Shown here piece after piece: positions 26,097 through 35,532 of a stretch of DNA of 64,000 nt. Positions within the stretch are counted from its first letter, which is position 1, and each line of letters opens with the position of its first letter. A program made the position numbers and the translations under genes. Location of the stretch: NCBI RefSeq assembly GCF_001413955.1, contig NZ_LCTZ01000002.1, forward strand, positions 2,404,501 through 2,468,500, in the 5' to 3' direction. Source of the DNA: Flagellimonas eckloniae (GTDB lineage: Bacteria; Bacteroidota; Bacteroidia; Flavobacteriales; Flavobacteriaceae). The notes under the pieces were generated by a model. That model worked only from the letters and a program-made list of their open reading frames with translations, had not been told where the DNA came from and made no database searches.

Positions 26097-27224
26097 TTAA
26101 GACAGTTTTGCTTTGTAAGCAGAAGGTGACAAACCTGTCTCTTTTTTAAAAATTCTATTGAAGCTAGTTCTTGACTTAAAGCCAGAATCGCATGCAATAC
26201 CGAATAGATTATAGCTTTTGTATTCATCTTGCTTCATTTTTTCGATTACAGTGGTTACCCTGTAACTGTTGATTAAATCGTAAAATGTGGTATTAAGATA
26301 TTGATTAAGAAGGATAGATAATTTTTTATCAGTGGTTGAAAGTTGCTTAGCCAACTTACCCAGAGTTAAATCTTCGTCTAAATATGGTTTTTGGCTATCT
26401 AGAATGAATTCTAGATTTTGCTTTAATAATTCCAATTCCTCTTTCAGAGTATTAGATAAGAATTTATTTTTTGACTCATTAATAATTGGCTTGTCCTCTT
26501 TCAATAAAAAATCGGGCAATAACACTTTTGACTGATTTACTCCATAGTATCCTAAGTATATTATTAGAAGAATCATTACCATTATGATTAAATACTCTTG
26601 ATACCAAATAGTGTTTTTAGTTACAAGTTCGTAGATTCTAATAATCAAATTAATGCTGATAATAAATAATGCACCCGACAGCATTATTTTTATCCAGTTG
26701 AAATGATAATGAGACAAGTTTGAATAGTTGTTTCTTAATGCACCTCTATATTTCGATAATAATTGCAGAGAAAGAACGAGGTACAGCATTAAGTAAACAT
26801 CCTCTAGTTTGATAATTAATATAGTAAAATTAGAAATTACGTAAGACAGTTCGTCTAACCTAAATGCGCTATATATTAACGTAGGTATTGCTATACCTAT
26901 TAAATATAGTCCTGCTGGAATAAAATGTTTTAGTGTGTTTTTAACTAGATTTTTTTCCTCCAAGAATAATGATTTTACATACAAATACAACAGTGGTCCA
27001 ATCATTACAGCAGTAATATCATTTGGAATAAATGTTATCTGTAATAGCCATTTTAAATTATGCAAATTCGCATATGTAAATATTGAAACCGTCAAAAGAA
27101 GTGAGAAGAAAACAATCAATACACTTTGTGACAATTGCTTTTTCTTGGACTTAACTAATAAACCAATAATTATTAGTATTACTGTAATACCGCTTACAAG
27201 TATGAAATCTAAAATCAACTCCAT
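26097..27224 (-). CDS. AraC-family regulator with membrane N-terminus
   Basis: 375 residues. The N-terminal ~230 residues hold six or seven hydrophobic segments, then the C-terminal ~110 residues form an AraC DNA-binding domain with two HTH motifs ('LTLGKLAKQLSTTDKKLS' and 'FGIACDSGFKSRTSFNRIFK', ending 'ETGLSPSAYKAKLS'). This layout (7TM + AraC) is a common membrane-bound regulator in Bacteroidota. It directly abuts the amidohydrolase gene upstream (stop 27225, start 27224), so the two are co-transcribed and it probably responds to a related compound. Confidence 0.9.
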   Translation of the reverse strand: MELILDFILVSGITVILIIIGLLVKSKKKQLSQSVLIVFFSLLLTVSIFTYANLHNLKWLLQITFIPNDITAVMIGPLLYLYVKSLFLEEKNLVKNTLKHFIPAGLYLIGIAIPTLIYSAFRLDELSYVISNFTILIIKLEDVYLMLYLVLSLQLLSKYRGALRNNYSNLSHYHFNWIKIMLSGALFIISINLIIRIYELVTKNTIWYQEYLIIMVMILLIIYLGYYGVNQSKVLLPDFLLKEDKPIINESKNKFLSNTLKEELELLKQNLEFILDSQKPYLDEDLTLGKLAKQLSTTDKKLSILLNQYLNTTFYDLINSYRVTTVIEKMKQDEYKSYNLFGIACDSGFKSRTSFNRIFKKETGLSPSAYKAKLS

Positions 27225-27974
27225 CTAAAAAACCTTTGAATACCATTTAATTGCATTTTGATACAATATTTTTTCTTGAGCTTTATCAGAAAAATTATCT
27301 TTTATCATTTTTAAATGTTCAAATGTAAAAGGTGTTTTGGCTCGTGTTGAAGGCAAGTCTGTCCCAAACATCAATGCATCAGGGTTGATAGAATAAATTC
27401 TCTTCATAGCAGTAATTGGGTTAAAATCTAACCTACCGAACCCAGTTGCTTTTATTTTCACTCCTTTTTCTGCCCAAAAACATAAATCATTAAGTCCATC
27501 ATTTGAAAGTCCTAAATGGTCAATTGAAAACTTTGGAATCTGTTCAAGAGTAGTTTTTAGCTCCTTTAAGTTCTTGCTATCCACATATAGTTCTGTATGC
27601 CAACCATAGTCATTGAATAATCTATTTGATAATTCTACCAAATTTTTTAGACTTTCCGAACCTCCTCTTTTAAGATTGAATCTAACCGCTTGAATGTTAG
27701 ATTGATTCAGCTTTTCCAACTCTTTACTTTCCATTGTAATTGGAATATTGGCAACACCAACATAGTTTTTTCCAAAAACTTTTAGAGCGTCCAACAAGTA
27801 GTTTTGATCAAATTTTTGAAACGACCCTGAAACTATAGCCCCACCAGAAATTCCATAACTTTCAACTTTATCTTGATAGTCTTTAACTGTAAATTCTGGG
27901 GGTAAATACCCATTGTTTTCTACTAAAGGAAACTTGGGGTTGATAATATGGAAATGTGCATCAAATATTTTCAT
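27225..27974 (-). CDS. Amidohydrolase-family (TIM-barrel) metal-dependent hydrolase
   Basis: 249 residues. The metal site reads 'DAHFHI' (His7, His9) at the N-terminus, 'SIDHLGL' in the middle and 'MFGTDLPS' with the catalytic Asp near the end, the amidohydrolase_2 pattern. The protein is short but complete. It acts on an unknown small substrate in the cytoplasm. It is directly followed by the membrane AraC regulator without a gap and follows rsgA by 24 bases. Confidence 0.82.
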   Translation of the reverse strand: MKIFDAHFHIINPKFPLVENNGYLPPEFTVKDYQDKVESYGISGGAIVSGSFQKFDQNYLLDALKVFGKNYVGVANIPITMESKELEKLNQSNIQAVRFNLKRGGSESLKNLVELSNRLFNDYGWHTELYVDSKNLKELKTTLEQIPKFSIDHLGLSNDGLNDLCFWAEKGVKIKATGFGRLDFNPITAMKRIYSINPDALMFGTDLPSTRAKTPFTFEHLKMIKDNFSDKAQEKILYQNAIKWYSKVF

Positions 27975-27998
27975 CTTTCATTTGTTCTAATATCTTCA

Positions 27999-29066
27999 TT
28001 AATACTTATTGCTTCTTCTTTGCTTCTTAATATTCTTAATCATTTTTCCTAAATTTTTGTCCTTCATCTTTCTATCCAAAGAACCAGACTCGAAATGTGT
28101 TTTTTCTTTCTCCATTTTCTGAAAATTGATATAGGCTTCTTCATCAATTTCTCCATTTTCAACAGCTTTTAGGATGGCACATCCATTTTCATGTACATGG
28201 GTACAATCATTGAACCTGCATTCCCTAGAATAGTCAAAGATAGATTCAAAAGTGATTTCTAAGCCATCTGTAGCATTAGTAATTCCAATTTCTCGCATTC
28301 CAGGATTATCTATCATGATTCCTCCATTATTTAACACGATTAATTCTCGATGGCTTGTCGTATGCTTGCCTTTATTTACACTCGAACTTATTTCATTCGT
28401 TTTCATCAATAATTTACCTGAAAGACCATTTAGAAGCGTAGATTTTCCAACTCCTGAAGAACCGAGCAAACAGTATGTTTTCCCATTCTTTATTACAGCT
28501 TCTAGTTCTTGATATTTTTTTACCCCTTGATTACTAATATTTAATATTGGAACGTCTGTGATTCGCTGAGTAATTTGATTAGTTATAGTGTCTAGGACAG
28601 ATTCGGCTATTAAGTCTGTTTTGCTCAAAACTATTATAGGCATAACTTTAGAAGTATTACAGATAGTTAAATATCTTTCCAACCTGTTCAAATTAAAGTC
28701 CCGGTCAACAGCTTGAACAATTAAACCAAAATCGACATTTGTCGCTATAATTTGTACTTGACTAGATTTGCCAACAGCTTTTCTTTCAATAATCGATTTT
28801 CGAGGATATATTGCATGTATTAATGCTTTATTATCGTCATAACTGGAAAAAGCAACCCAATCTCCTACAGCAGGAAAGTCATATCTATTTTCTGCTGTAA
28901 ACCTTAAATTACCTATGAGCTCCGAATCAAATTCGTTTTCATGAGTCTTTACCACATACCTTTCTTTATGTTCCAATATGACTCTACCAACTTCAAATGA
29001 ATCTAAATTCTGATTTTTTCTATATTTTTCTAGAGTGTCATTATACCCTAATACTTCCATTTTCAT
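27999..29066 (-). CDS. rsgA: Ribosome small subunit-dependent GTPase A
   Basis: 355 residues. The GTPase is circularly permuted: the G4 motif 'LSKTDL' (147-152) comes before the P-loop 'GSSGVGKST' (202-210), and a zinc site 'CRFNDCTHVHENGC' follows. This order and zinc finger define RsgA/YjeQ, which helps mature the 30S subunit. An OB-like N-domain is also present. It overlaps the GNAT gene by four bases (stop of GNAT at 29063). An accessory-style neighbourhood is unusual for this gene; a second copy elsewhere in the genome is possible. Confidence 0.93.
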   Translation of the reverse strand: MKMEVLGYNDTLEKYRKNQNLDSFEVGRVILEHKERYVVKTHENEFDSELIGNLRFTAENRYDFPAVGDWVAFSSYDDNKALIHAIYPRKSIIERKAVGKSSQVQIIATNVDFGLIVQAVDRDFNLNRLERYLTICNTSKVMPIIVLSKTDLIAESVLDTITNQITQRITDVPILNISNQGVKKYQELEAVIKNGKTYCLLGSSGVGKSTLLNGLSGKLLMKTNEISSSVNKGKHTTSHRELIVLNNGGIMIDNPGMREIGITNATDGLEITFESIFDYSRECRFNDCTHVHENGCAILKAVENGEIDEEAYINFQKMEKEKTHFESGSLDRKMKDKNLGKMIKNIKKQRRSNKY

Positions 29067-29491
29067 TCAAGTGTTTTTTTCATCCTAAATACTTTTTGAT
29101 TAGTAGCATCTTGAATGTATTCTTTTATTAGAGAGAATCCTTTTTTAATGTAAAAAGGCTTTCCTATTTCGTTCTCATCAAAAACTTCTACTTCCAACTC
29201 AGTATGAAATTGACTGATGTGTTCAAGTAATAAACTCCCTATTCCCTTTGACTGATGTGTAGGTAAAATAAATAATCCACCTATCTCATTATCCAACATT
29301 GAGATAAACCCAACGATTTCATTTTTTTCTTCAAACACCCAAGTGTCTGAATTAGGAAGGTACGTTTCCTTCATTGCTGTTTTTACCATTTTGGTGAATT
29401 CATCATCCAAAAAAGGGTGTGCTACAGCTGATGATTTTTCCCAAATATCGATAAGTATCGAGATTTCTTCTTTTTTGTATTTTCTTATCAT
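29063..29491 (-). CDS. GNAT-family N-acetyltransferase
   Basis: 142 residues. The acetyl-CoA binding motif 'HQSKGIGSLLLEHI' (Q/RxxGxG) follows the strand 'GGLFILPT', and the domain ends with the usual C-terminal 'VFRMKK' strand. Acetylates an amine of an unknown substrate. It overlaps rsgA by four bases, and the TetR gene ends one base before its start, so TetR-GNAT-rsgA are one transcript. Confidence 0.88.
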   Translation of the reverse strand: MIRKYKKEEISILIDIWEKSSAVAHPFLDDEFTKMVKTAMKETYLPNSDTWVFEEKNEIVGFISMLDNEIGGLFILPTHQSKGIGSLLLEHISQFHTELEVEVFDENEIGKPFYIKKGFSLIKEYIQDATNQKVFRMKKTLE

Positions 29492-29492
29492 T

Positions 29493-30050
29493 TTATTTTT
29501 TATTCGTTATTGAGCTGTATTTATTAATCATTTCTTCTTTCATTTTGGCAAGAGGATAATTTTCAAAAACTGAGAGATAGTTTAGAGCGATTCCATCAAT
29601 TTCTGCAATAAAAGTATATGCAAGAATTTCACTTTTCTCTAACTCAACCTTATCAAAAATTCTCTTTACTGAATTAAATAGAATGTCTGCTCTTTTCAGA
29701 ATTTTTTCTTTAAGTAAGGCGTTTGTTGAAGGCTGAAACATTAGGTTTAAATTCAATTGAAAAAATAGTTTATTGTTATCTAATTGATGAAATATGTTAT
29801 TTATGAGTTCATTTAACTCTTCCTGAGGCTCCAAAGAACTATCTTGAATAAGACTCAACTCAAGCATTTTTTTGGTGCTAGAAGCAAATATTTCTATCAG
29901 AATGGACTCTTTTGATTTAAAGTGATGGTATACTAATCCTTTAGACACATTAGCTTCTTTACAAATTGCTGTCATTGATGTTTTCTCAAACCCCAATTCA
30001 GCAAATAGTTTAGTTGCAGCTTCTATTGCTTTACTTTTTTTATCACTCAT
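29493..30050 (-). CDS. TetR-family transcriptional regulator
   Basis: 185 residues. The N-terminal HTH 'MTAICKEANVSKGLVYHHFK' is the TetR DNA-binding domain, followed by a helical ligand-binding domain that I cannot tie to a ligand. It heads a transcript with the GNAT and rsgA genes. A palindrome, gaccg-tt-cggtc (30067-30078), lies 17 bases upstream of its start and is a typical autorepression operator. Confidence 0.92.
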   Translation of the reverse strand: MSDKKSKAIEAATKLFAELGFEKTSMTAICKEANVSKGLVYHHFKSKESILIEIFASSTKKMLELSLIQDSSLEPQEELNELINNIFHQLDNNKLFFQLNLNLMFQPSTNALLKEKILKRADILFNSVKRIFDKVELEKSEILAYTFIAEIDGIALNYLSVFENYPLAKMKEEMINKYSSITNKK

Positions 30051-30066
30051 ATTTTATAAAAAAACC

Positions 30067-30078
30067 GACCGTTCGGTC
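30067..30078. promoter_or_regulatory. TetR operator palindrome
   Basis: gaccgttcggtc: 5-bp arms around a 2-base centre, in otherwise AT-rich DNA. It lies 17 bases upstream of the TetR gene start. Confidence 0.65.
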
Positions 30079-30234
30079 TATAAATATAATAAATAATATT
30101 CAAGTCAAATATTGCATTAAGAATCACTTGAATATCGATTTTACGTCTTTGTATATTCTCTCAAAATTATCATCTAATTCTTTTTGAGAAAATGGCTCTT
30201 TTTTTCCGGAAGTCTCTTTTCTATTTTTGGTAAT

Positions 30235-30348
30235 CTAAACCATACTTTTTTTACCACTTTCAAGAGTTGTAATGGTTGGCTCAATACCAACGTTTCCAAT
30301 CAACTGCACATGATTTTTGATAGCACTTATAATTATAGATTTAAAGGA
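30235..30348 (-). pseudogene. Relic of a single-stranded DNA-binding protein gene (ssb)
   Basis: On the minus strand this stretch reads '...IKNHVQLIGNVGIEPT' and 'TTLESGKKS' before an in-frame stop. It matches the start of SSB ('NHVQLIGNVG..P.....SGKK') closely, but is closed on both sides by stops, with no start codon and no downstream OB-fold. Nearby 30-codon frames on the same strand are lysine-rich and could be remnants too. SSB genes travel with conjugative elements, so this marks an old, decayed element. Confidence 0.6.
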
Positions 30349-30596
30349 TTAAAAAAATGATTTACCTAATATATCCAGAGTGTTTTCCTTTTTTGATTTT
30401 TTAGTTTCACTTCCTATTTGGATATTTTGAGATGATTTCATGGTTCAATGTTTTGATTTATTTCCCATAGAGCCTTCGCTGTTACCCTTTTTTGATGCCT
30501 TGTGTGATTCAATATTTAGATTTCAAAAGACGTATAAAAAAAGTGTGATGGCGGGGACTTGTTAAGGATACACATTTGTGAGAGTTCATACCACCT

Positions 30597-30998
30597 TTAA
30601 AACCCTGATGGACTTCCTCCAACATTTCTACGAACAACTTGTTGTTGACAATCATTCAGTTCAGCTTTATATTGATTAAAAAACTTAGTTTTCTTTAGGG
30701 TAAACTCGATTTCTTGTTCTGCATCGATTTGGACACCCAAAACCGTTTTGACAAAGTAGTTTACCCGCAATTTGACATTGAAAATACGGCCAGTCTTTTT
30801 GTTGCCAATTGTATCACATGAACCAACTAGAATTCTTATTTGGCTCAATCTTCTATTAATCAATCTATCTTCAAAATTTGTGATGACATTTTCTTTTTTC
30901 AACGATATCCAATAAACAAAACCACTTACTCTTATGAGAACAACTCTTTTCACCTTTTTCCTTGGCCTAACACTATTTAATTCATGTATTACCATCAA
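30597..30998 (-). pseudogene. Uncertain frame, possible gene remnant
   Basis: 133 codons; the part from about residue 20 on ('NKKTGRIFNVKLRVNYFVKT', 'GVQIDAEQEIEFTLKKTKFF') has the amino acid make-up of a real soluble or exported protein. But its first 22 codons run antisense through the start of the lipoprotein gene at 30934, so the given start cannot be right, and no better start was found. Together with the ssb relic nearby it may be the 3' end of a lost mobile-element gene. Confidence 0.3.
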
Positions 30999-32199
30999 TA
31001 AAGACCCTGAGAATGAGAATAAACCGTACTATGAAGAAGAAGAGCGATATCTAGATGAAGAATATGATATAATCAATGAGAACGAGCCTTTTGAAGAACC
31101 AAATTTTGAAAACGAAGAAGGTTTTGACGAAGAAATTCATCAACATAACCCTAAAAAAAATGGCTTCTTTGACGACTTTGGAGAAAGAGGCATGAAAATA
31201 CATGAATTCCGTGATGCCAGAACAGGACTTGTTGTTAATAGCACCGAATATCCTGTCTCATGGAAAGTAATTTCCAAACCAACGTATATCATCGATCAAA
31301 AACTTCCGGTTTTTCTGATTCAGACAACTGGTCCCAATAACCTTAAATCGTTCAATACGCCCATGAAGGTTCATATCTCCTATCAAAATCCACAGACTTA
31401 TCAGTTTATGCAAAATTCCAGCGTTGCCAGACTGCATCGCTCCATGGTTAGCAACCAACAAATCTTAAAGGAAGAAGTAGCCACAAGAATGCAGAAAACC
31501 GGATTCAAGTTTGTAAAAAACATAAGGCTTTACAAAACTGAGAATTATCTCAAAGGAAAAATTAGAACTGAAAGCAATGGCCAAGTACAAGTGGATCTTC
31601 TTGCTACCGTTTGGGAAAACAACAAGGGCCAAAAAGCATTGGTATCTGTAGGCAAAATTTACATGCAGCAACCACTAAGCTTTATTGACACCATGACCAT
31701 GTGGATGTACAGCACAGATTACACTTTTATTGATGCTGGTCATTTTGATGAAACCATTGCCGCTTTTGAAAATGCGCTGATAAATTCAAAAGAAAATCCC
31801 AAATGGAAACAATACGTTGCTCAACTATCACAACAACGTACCCAAATTGCAGCACAGAAAGCTCGGACAGGAAGAATTAACAGAGAGCGTGCATTTGCCG
31901 CACACCAACGTAAAATGAAAGGCATATGGGCAGCACAAGATGCTAACCATACTTCATTTATGAACCGAAACTTTGGTTCTGGAAGTAGTACTTCGCAACG
32001 CGATTTTGTCAATATGATAAATGAAGAAGAAACTGTTTATAACCCCTTGGACGGTAAGAATTATCAAGTGAATGCTTTTTCAACACAAAACTGGATGGAT
32101 AGTGATGGTAACCTTATTCAAAATGATGATTTGTTCTATACCCCTAATGGCGATATTAATCTAAATAATAGGGAGTGGGTAAACGTAAATGGCAATTAA
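30934..32199 (+). CDS. Large acidic lipoprotein of unknown function
   Basis: 421 residues. The signal 'MRTTLFTFFLGLTLFNSC' ends in a lipobox. A stretch of about 50 residues very rich in Glu and Asp follows (about 25-75), then a conserved-looking domain of mixed strands ('VISKPTYIIDQKLPVFLIQT') and a basic helical C-terminal part. No known family. It precedes another large lipoprotein (66 bases) and the sigma/CHAT operon on the same strand. Confidence 0.75.
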   Translation: MRTTLFTFFLGLTLFNSCITINKDPENENKPYYEEEERYLDEEYDIINENEPFEEPNFENEEGFDEEIHQHNPKKNGFFDDFGERGMKIHEFRDARTGLVVNSTEYPVSWKVISKPTYIIDQKLPVFLIQTTGPNNLKSFNTPMKVHISYQNPQTYQFMQNSSVARLHRSMVSNQQILKEEVATRMQKTGFKFVKNIRLYKTENYLKGKIRTESNGQVQVDLLATVWENNKGQKALVSVGKIYMQQPLSFIDTMTMWMYSTDYTFIDAGHFDETIAAFENALINSKENPKWKQYVAQLSQQRTQIAAQKARTGRINRERAFAAHQRKMKGIWAAQDANHTSFMNRNFGSGSSTSQRDFVNMINEEETVYNPLDGKNYQVNAFSTQNWMDSDGNLIQNDDLFYTPNGDINLNNREWVNVNGN

Positions 32200-32265
32200 T
32201 GATGACATTTTTCAACCATCTCGATATACTATAAAACCAATTTTACAATCTAAAAAGAAACAATT

Positions 32266-34878
32266 ATGAAAACCTCATTGAAATTTTTAATGCTAATAAC
32301 TGTAACGGCCCTTTTTATCTGGGCTTGCAGCTCCAAGGACAATATAGAAGAAATGATGATGGATGATGACGTCTCCATAAGCGATGACGTAGACCCCACC
32401 GATGACGACCCAACTGGTTCGGACGAATTTGAACTCGTGGATGTAGCAATAACCATTCCGGAAGGAAGTAATCTCAACCTTGCCAATACCAAAGTGGTAT
32501 CCTTGGGACAATTGGTCTCTGTGGAAAACAACACAGCTTCCGATATTCCTTTTAACTCGGGTTCCATAGAATTGGCGTATTTATTGGATTCCAATGACAA
32601 TGTATTGCTGGCAGGCTTTGTGTCCGATGAAACCAAGGAGATTTCAATTGAGACAACTGCTGGTGTTTTAGTATACTTTGGTATGGCATCCTCTTTACGC
32701 GGCACCGCATACAAAAACTTTTTTGTTCAAAATATTGGCCAGCAAGAAACGTTTCAACAGTTTGTTGCTACTTTAGAAAACCTAATTGTTCAAAACAGTA
32801 AAGTAATTGAAGAAGGAGGCTATATGAGCGAACTCAATAACACCATATCTGCCTTGTCTGAAAAAGAGGTTATTGATATTGAATACAAGATAGATCTTGG
32901 CACTATTCAAAGCAGCGGTCTGGCTTTGAACGAGGTAAGCGATAAATCATTTAACGTGACCAACAGTTATCCTAGAAGAACCCATGCCTATTTATATAAA
33001 AAATCATTTAAAAACCTTTTGGGGGAAGAAACAGTAATCAATTCTGAAATTGAAGGTAATGATACCGCAGACCGTGAATTGGATATCCCATTTATTTCAC
33101 TTGCTGATGAAAATGACGAAAACTTTCAGGGACAGGTCACCAATTTTACCCTTTGTTCGCAAGGAGCAAGATATGTTGGTAAAACCTCCGAAGCACTTAA
33201 TTTAGAACTTCCGGAGGGCCGTAGTTCGGAAACATTTGAACTTTCGGTTATCGGTCCGGGAAAGGGTACTGCTGCTGAACGAGAGATGACCAATAAGGAA
33301 CAAGAAAAATTTGAAGAGCTATCCGTACAAACTTTTGTGTTGGATTATTTTATTCCCATATTAATGGATATTGGTGGTAATCGAGACGTATACTCGGCAA
33401 AAATACTGCAAAGCGCTACCAGCTTAACAGCATCAGTAGAACCCATTTTACGCGCCCACGAACCTTCTATAACAGCAGTGCTCGACAATGATTATGAGAC
33501 CGCCATTAAAGAGTTCATTCCCTTTTTATACGATGACATAAGATTGTCCAATGATCTAAGAAATATTATGACCAGTCTTTATAGTATCATTTCGGATGGT
33601 AATTCGTCAAATACCTTTATCCAAAACAATGAATTAATTCAAGAAGGTGAACAACGGTATCTGAAAATTTCATCGTCCATTCTCAGATCTCTAAATGAAT
33701 CTGTCGGTATTTCTTGTATCAATCAAAGATTAGGATCCTCTGCCAAATTAGAAAAATGGGATGTCACCATCTCTGAAGGAATTGTAAAGTTGACGCCAGA
33801 AAAAATGATAACCATTCCTTTTACGGATGCAAAGGAAATTAATGCCCTTGCATTTTTTGATTTACAAAGTGGTGATGAATTTGAATATGAATGGAGTACC
33901 ACAACGCAATTTGGTGGTGTACTCTATGATTTGGACAACGACATCAACGGTTCATCTTTTACAACATCTAATAGTAAAGTTAGCTTTATTAGTAATGCTT
34001 CAAGTGCACAACTTGGCGAAAATCAAAATTTGGAGACAGTGACCGTAAAAGTCTTTGTTATAAATGGTAATACTAGAGATGAAATTGGTGAAGCTACCAT
34101 GACTGTAGATGTGAAAAAGCAAAAATTTGTGATTAGACCTGATAATATTACCATAAGCGGTGATGAAGAAGTGAAATTAGTACTTTTTCACAATGATGGT
34201 ACAACAACCATCCCCAACGATGAAACAGACTACGAAGTAGTATGGACAACCACAGGGGACTATGGCCTAATAAGAGGATACAACATCACCGAAACTAATT
34301 TTAATGAAAGAGACACTAAATATGTAGCATTTGACACCGAAATTCCTCAGGGCAGTGATAAAATAACAGCAAAAATTTATGGTAAACCAAAAAATAGTAG
34401 CGAATCATTTAAACTATTAGATGAGGCAGAAGCCACGATTAAAATAGAAAATGATGAGAACAAGTTTACCTTTCAAGTTGATATTGCTGTTTATAATTCT
34501 CAGCCTGCTCTAGATGGTGATTGGTGGGGTTATGGAGCAGGTACTTATTGGGGGTTTGACCCAACAACTAAAGAAGATAAAATTCCAGAAGGTAAAGAAG
34601 TTGAACGATATCATATGGATATAATTGAAAGAATCCCCTCGCTTATACCTGACTGTGCGAACAATTCTAAGACATGGTATCCTGAGAATGCAGCGGAAGA
34701 CCTTGCAGATTCTAATCAGTATTTCATTGTCTGCGGCACTGGCAGCGCCGGAGGCCATAGAGATACTTGGGAATCTAATCAAGCTGCTATTCAGGCTGGA
34801 TATGCTGAATTACTTGCAAGAATGAAAGCAACCAAAGGTTATGCACAGGTAACGGTTTATTTAAGAGATAAGCAATAG
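32266..34878 (+). CDS. Large exported lipoprotein of unknown function
   Basis: 870 residues. Signal 'MKTSLKFLMLITVTALFIWAC' with lipobox 'IWAC'. An Asp-rich linker (about 28-50) is followed by a large body that looks helical in the middle and beta-rich (Ig-like pattern, 'EFEYEWSTTT', 'TVTVKVFVING') in the last third. No family recognised. It lies 81 bases upstream of the sigma factor gene and could be a partner or substrate of the CHAT operon; that is only position. Confidence 0.72.
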   Translation: MKTSLKFLMLITVTALFIWACSSKDNIEEMMMDDDVSISDDVDPTDDDPTGSDEFELVDVAITIPEGSNLNLANTKVVSLGQLVSVENNTASDIPFNSGSIELAYLLDSNDNVLLAGFVSDETKEISIETTAGVLVYFGMASSLRGTAYKNFFVQNIGQQETFQQFVATLENLIVQNSKVIEEGGYMSELNNTISALSEKEVIDIEYKIDLGTIQSSGLALNEVSDKSFNVTNSYPRRTHAYLYKKSFKNLLGEETVINSEIEGNDTADRELDIPFISLADENDENFQGQVTNFTLCSQGARYVGKTSEALNLELPEGRSSETFELSVIGPGKGTAAEREMTNKEQEKFEELSVQTFVLDYFIPILMDIGGNRDVYSAKILQSATSLTASVEPILRAHEPSITAVLDNDYETAIKEFIPFLYDDIRLSNDLRNIMTSLYSIISDGNSSNTFIQNNELIQEGEQRYLKISSSILRSLNESVGISCINQRLGSSAKLEKWDVTISEGIVKLTPEKMITIPFTDAKEINALAFFDLQSGDEFEYEWSTTTQFGGVLYDLDNDINGSSFTTSNSKVSFISNASSAQLGENQNLETVTVKVFVINGNTRDEIGEATMTVDVKKQKFVIRPDNITISGDEEVKLVLFHNDGTTTIPNDETDYEVVWTTTGDYGLIRGYNITETNFNERDTKYVAFDTEIPQGSDKITAKIYGKPKNSSESFKLLDEAEATIKIENDENKFTFQVDIAVYNSQPALDGDWWGYGAGTYWGFDPTTKEDKIPEGKEVERYHMDIIERIPSLIPDCANNSKTWYPENAAEDLADSNQYFIVCGTGSAGGHRDTWESNQAAIQAGYAELLARMKATKGYAQVTVYLRDKQ

Positions 34879-34959
34879 AACGTGTAAACTTTAACCTTGT
34901 CCATTTATTTACAACCGTTCTAAAGAAAATTATTAAATTCCCCGTACTTTCAAAAAGGT

Positions 34960-35532
34960 ATGGGGAATACATTACAAGAGACCAACTACCAACTGACCAC
35001 CGCTTTTAAAAACAATGATCAAAAAGTGATGCAAATGGTGTATCAAAACACATTCCCTAAATTCAAGAATCATGTATTGAAAAACAGTGGTGATGAAACA
35101 CAGGCAAAAGATGTGTTTCAAGAAGCATTTATTGCCTGTTGGAAAAACATCAAGGATAATAAGCTGCAAAAAAACAGTAATGTAGCGGGATATCTATTTA
35201 CCATTGCCAAAAACAAATGGACTGATCATTTACGCTCATCAACATTTAAAAAGACCATGGCATCGAGTACAATTCCCCATTTAAAATTAGTGTATGAAGA
35301 AAACGATTCTGATGAAGAAGTCTTGGAAAAACAGTATGATATCTTACAAAATGCCCTGCAAAAATTAGGAAACAACTGTAAAAAACTGCTGCATCTTTTT
35401 TATTTTGAACGGAAGTCGATGGATTCAATTTCTATGGAATTACAATTGACTCCTGCTTCGACCAGAAATCAAAAGTACCGTTGTATGGAAAAACTACGCG
35501 CATTGAGCCATGAATTGAAAAACAATGGATAA
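34960..35532 (+). CDS. ECF-type RNA polymerase sigma factor
   Basis: 190 residues. Region 2 is seen in 'DVFQEAFIACWKNI' and 'GYLFTIAKNKWTDHLR', and region 4 in 'LLHLFYFERKSMDSISMELQ' then 'RNQKYRCMEKLR'. It heads an operon with the membrane TPR protein (8-base overlap) and the CHAT protein (four-base overlap). A sigma gene placed in front of a membrane protein is the usual sigma/anti-sigma layout, so the second gene probably controls it. Confidence 0.92.
   Translation: MGNTLQETNYQLTTAFKNNDQKVMQMVYQNTFPKFKNHVLKNSGDETQAKDVFQEAFIACWKNIKDNKLQKNSNVAGYLFTIAKNKWTDHLRSSTFKKTMASSTIPHLKLVYEENDSDEEVLEKQYDILQNALQKLGNNCKKLLHLFYFERKSMDSISMELQLTPASTRNQKYRCMEKLRALSHELKNNG

Noticed and set aside
32250..32714. 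154-codon minus-strand frame opposite the 870-residue lipoprotein
   Set aside because: Lies entirely antisense to a gene with a clear lipoprotein signal.
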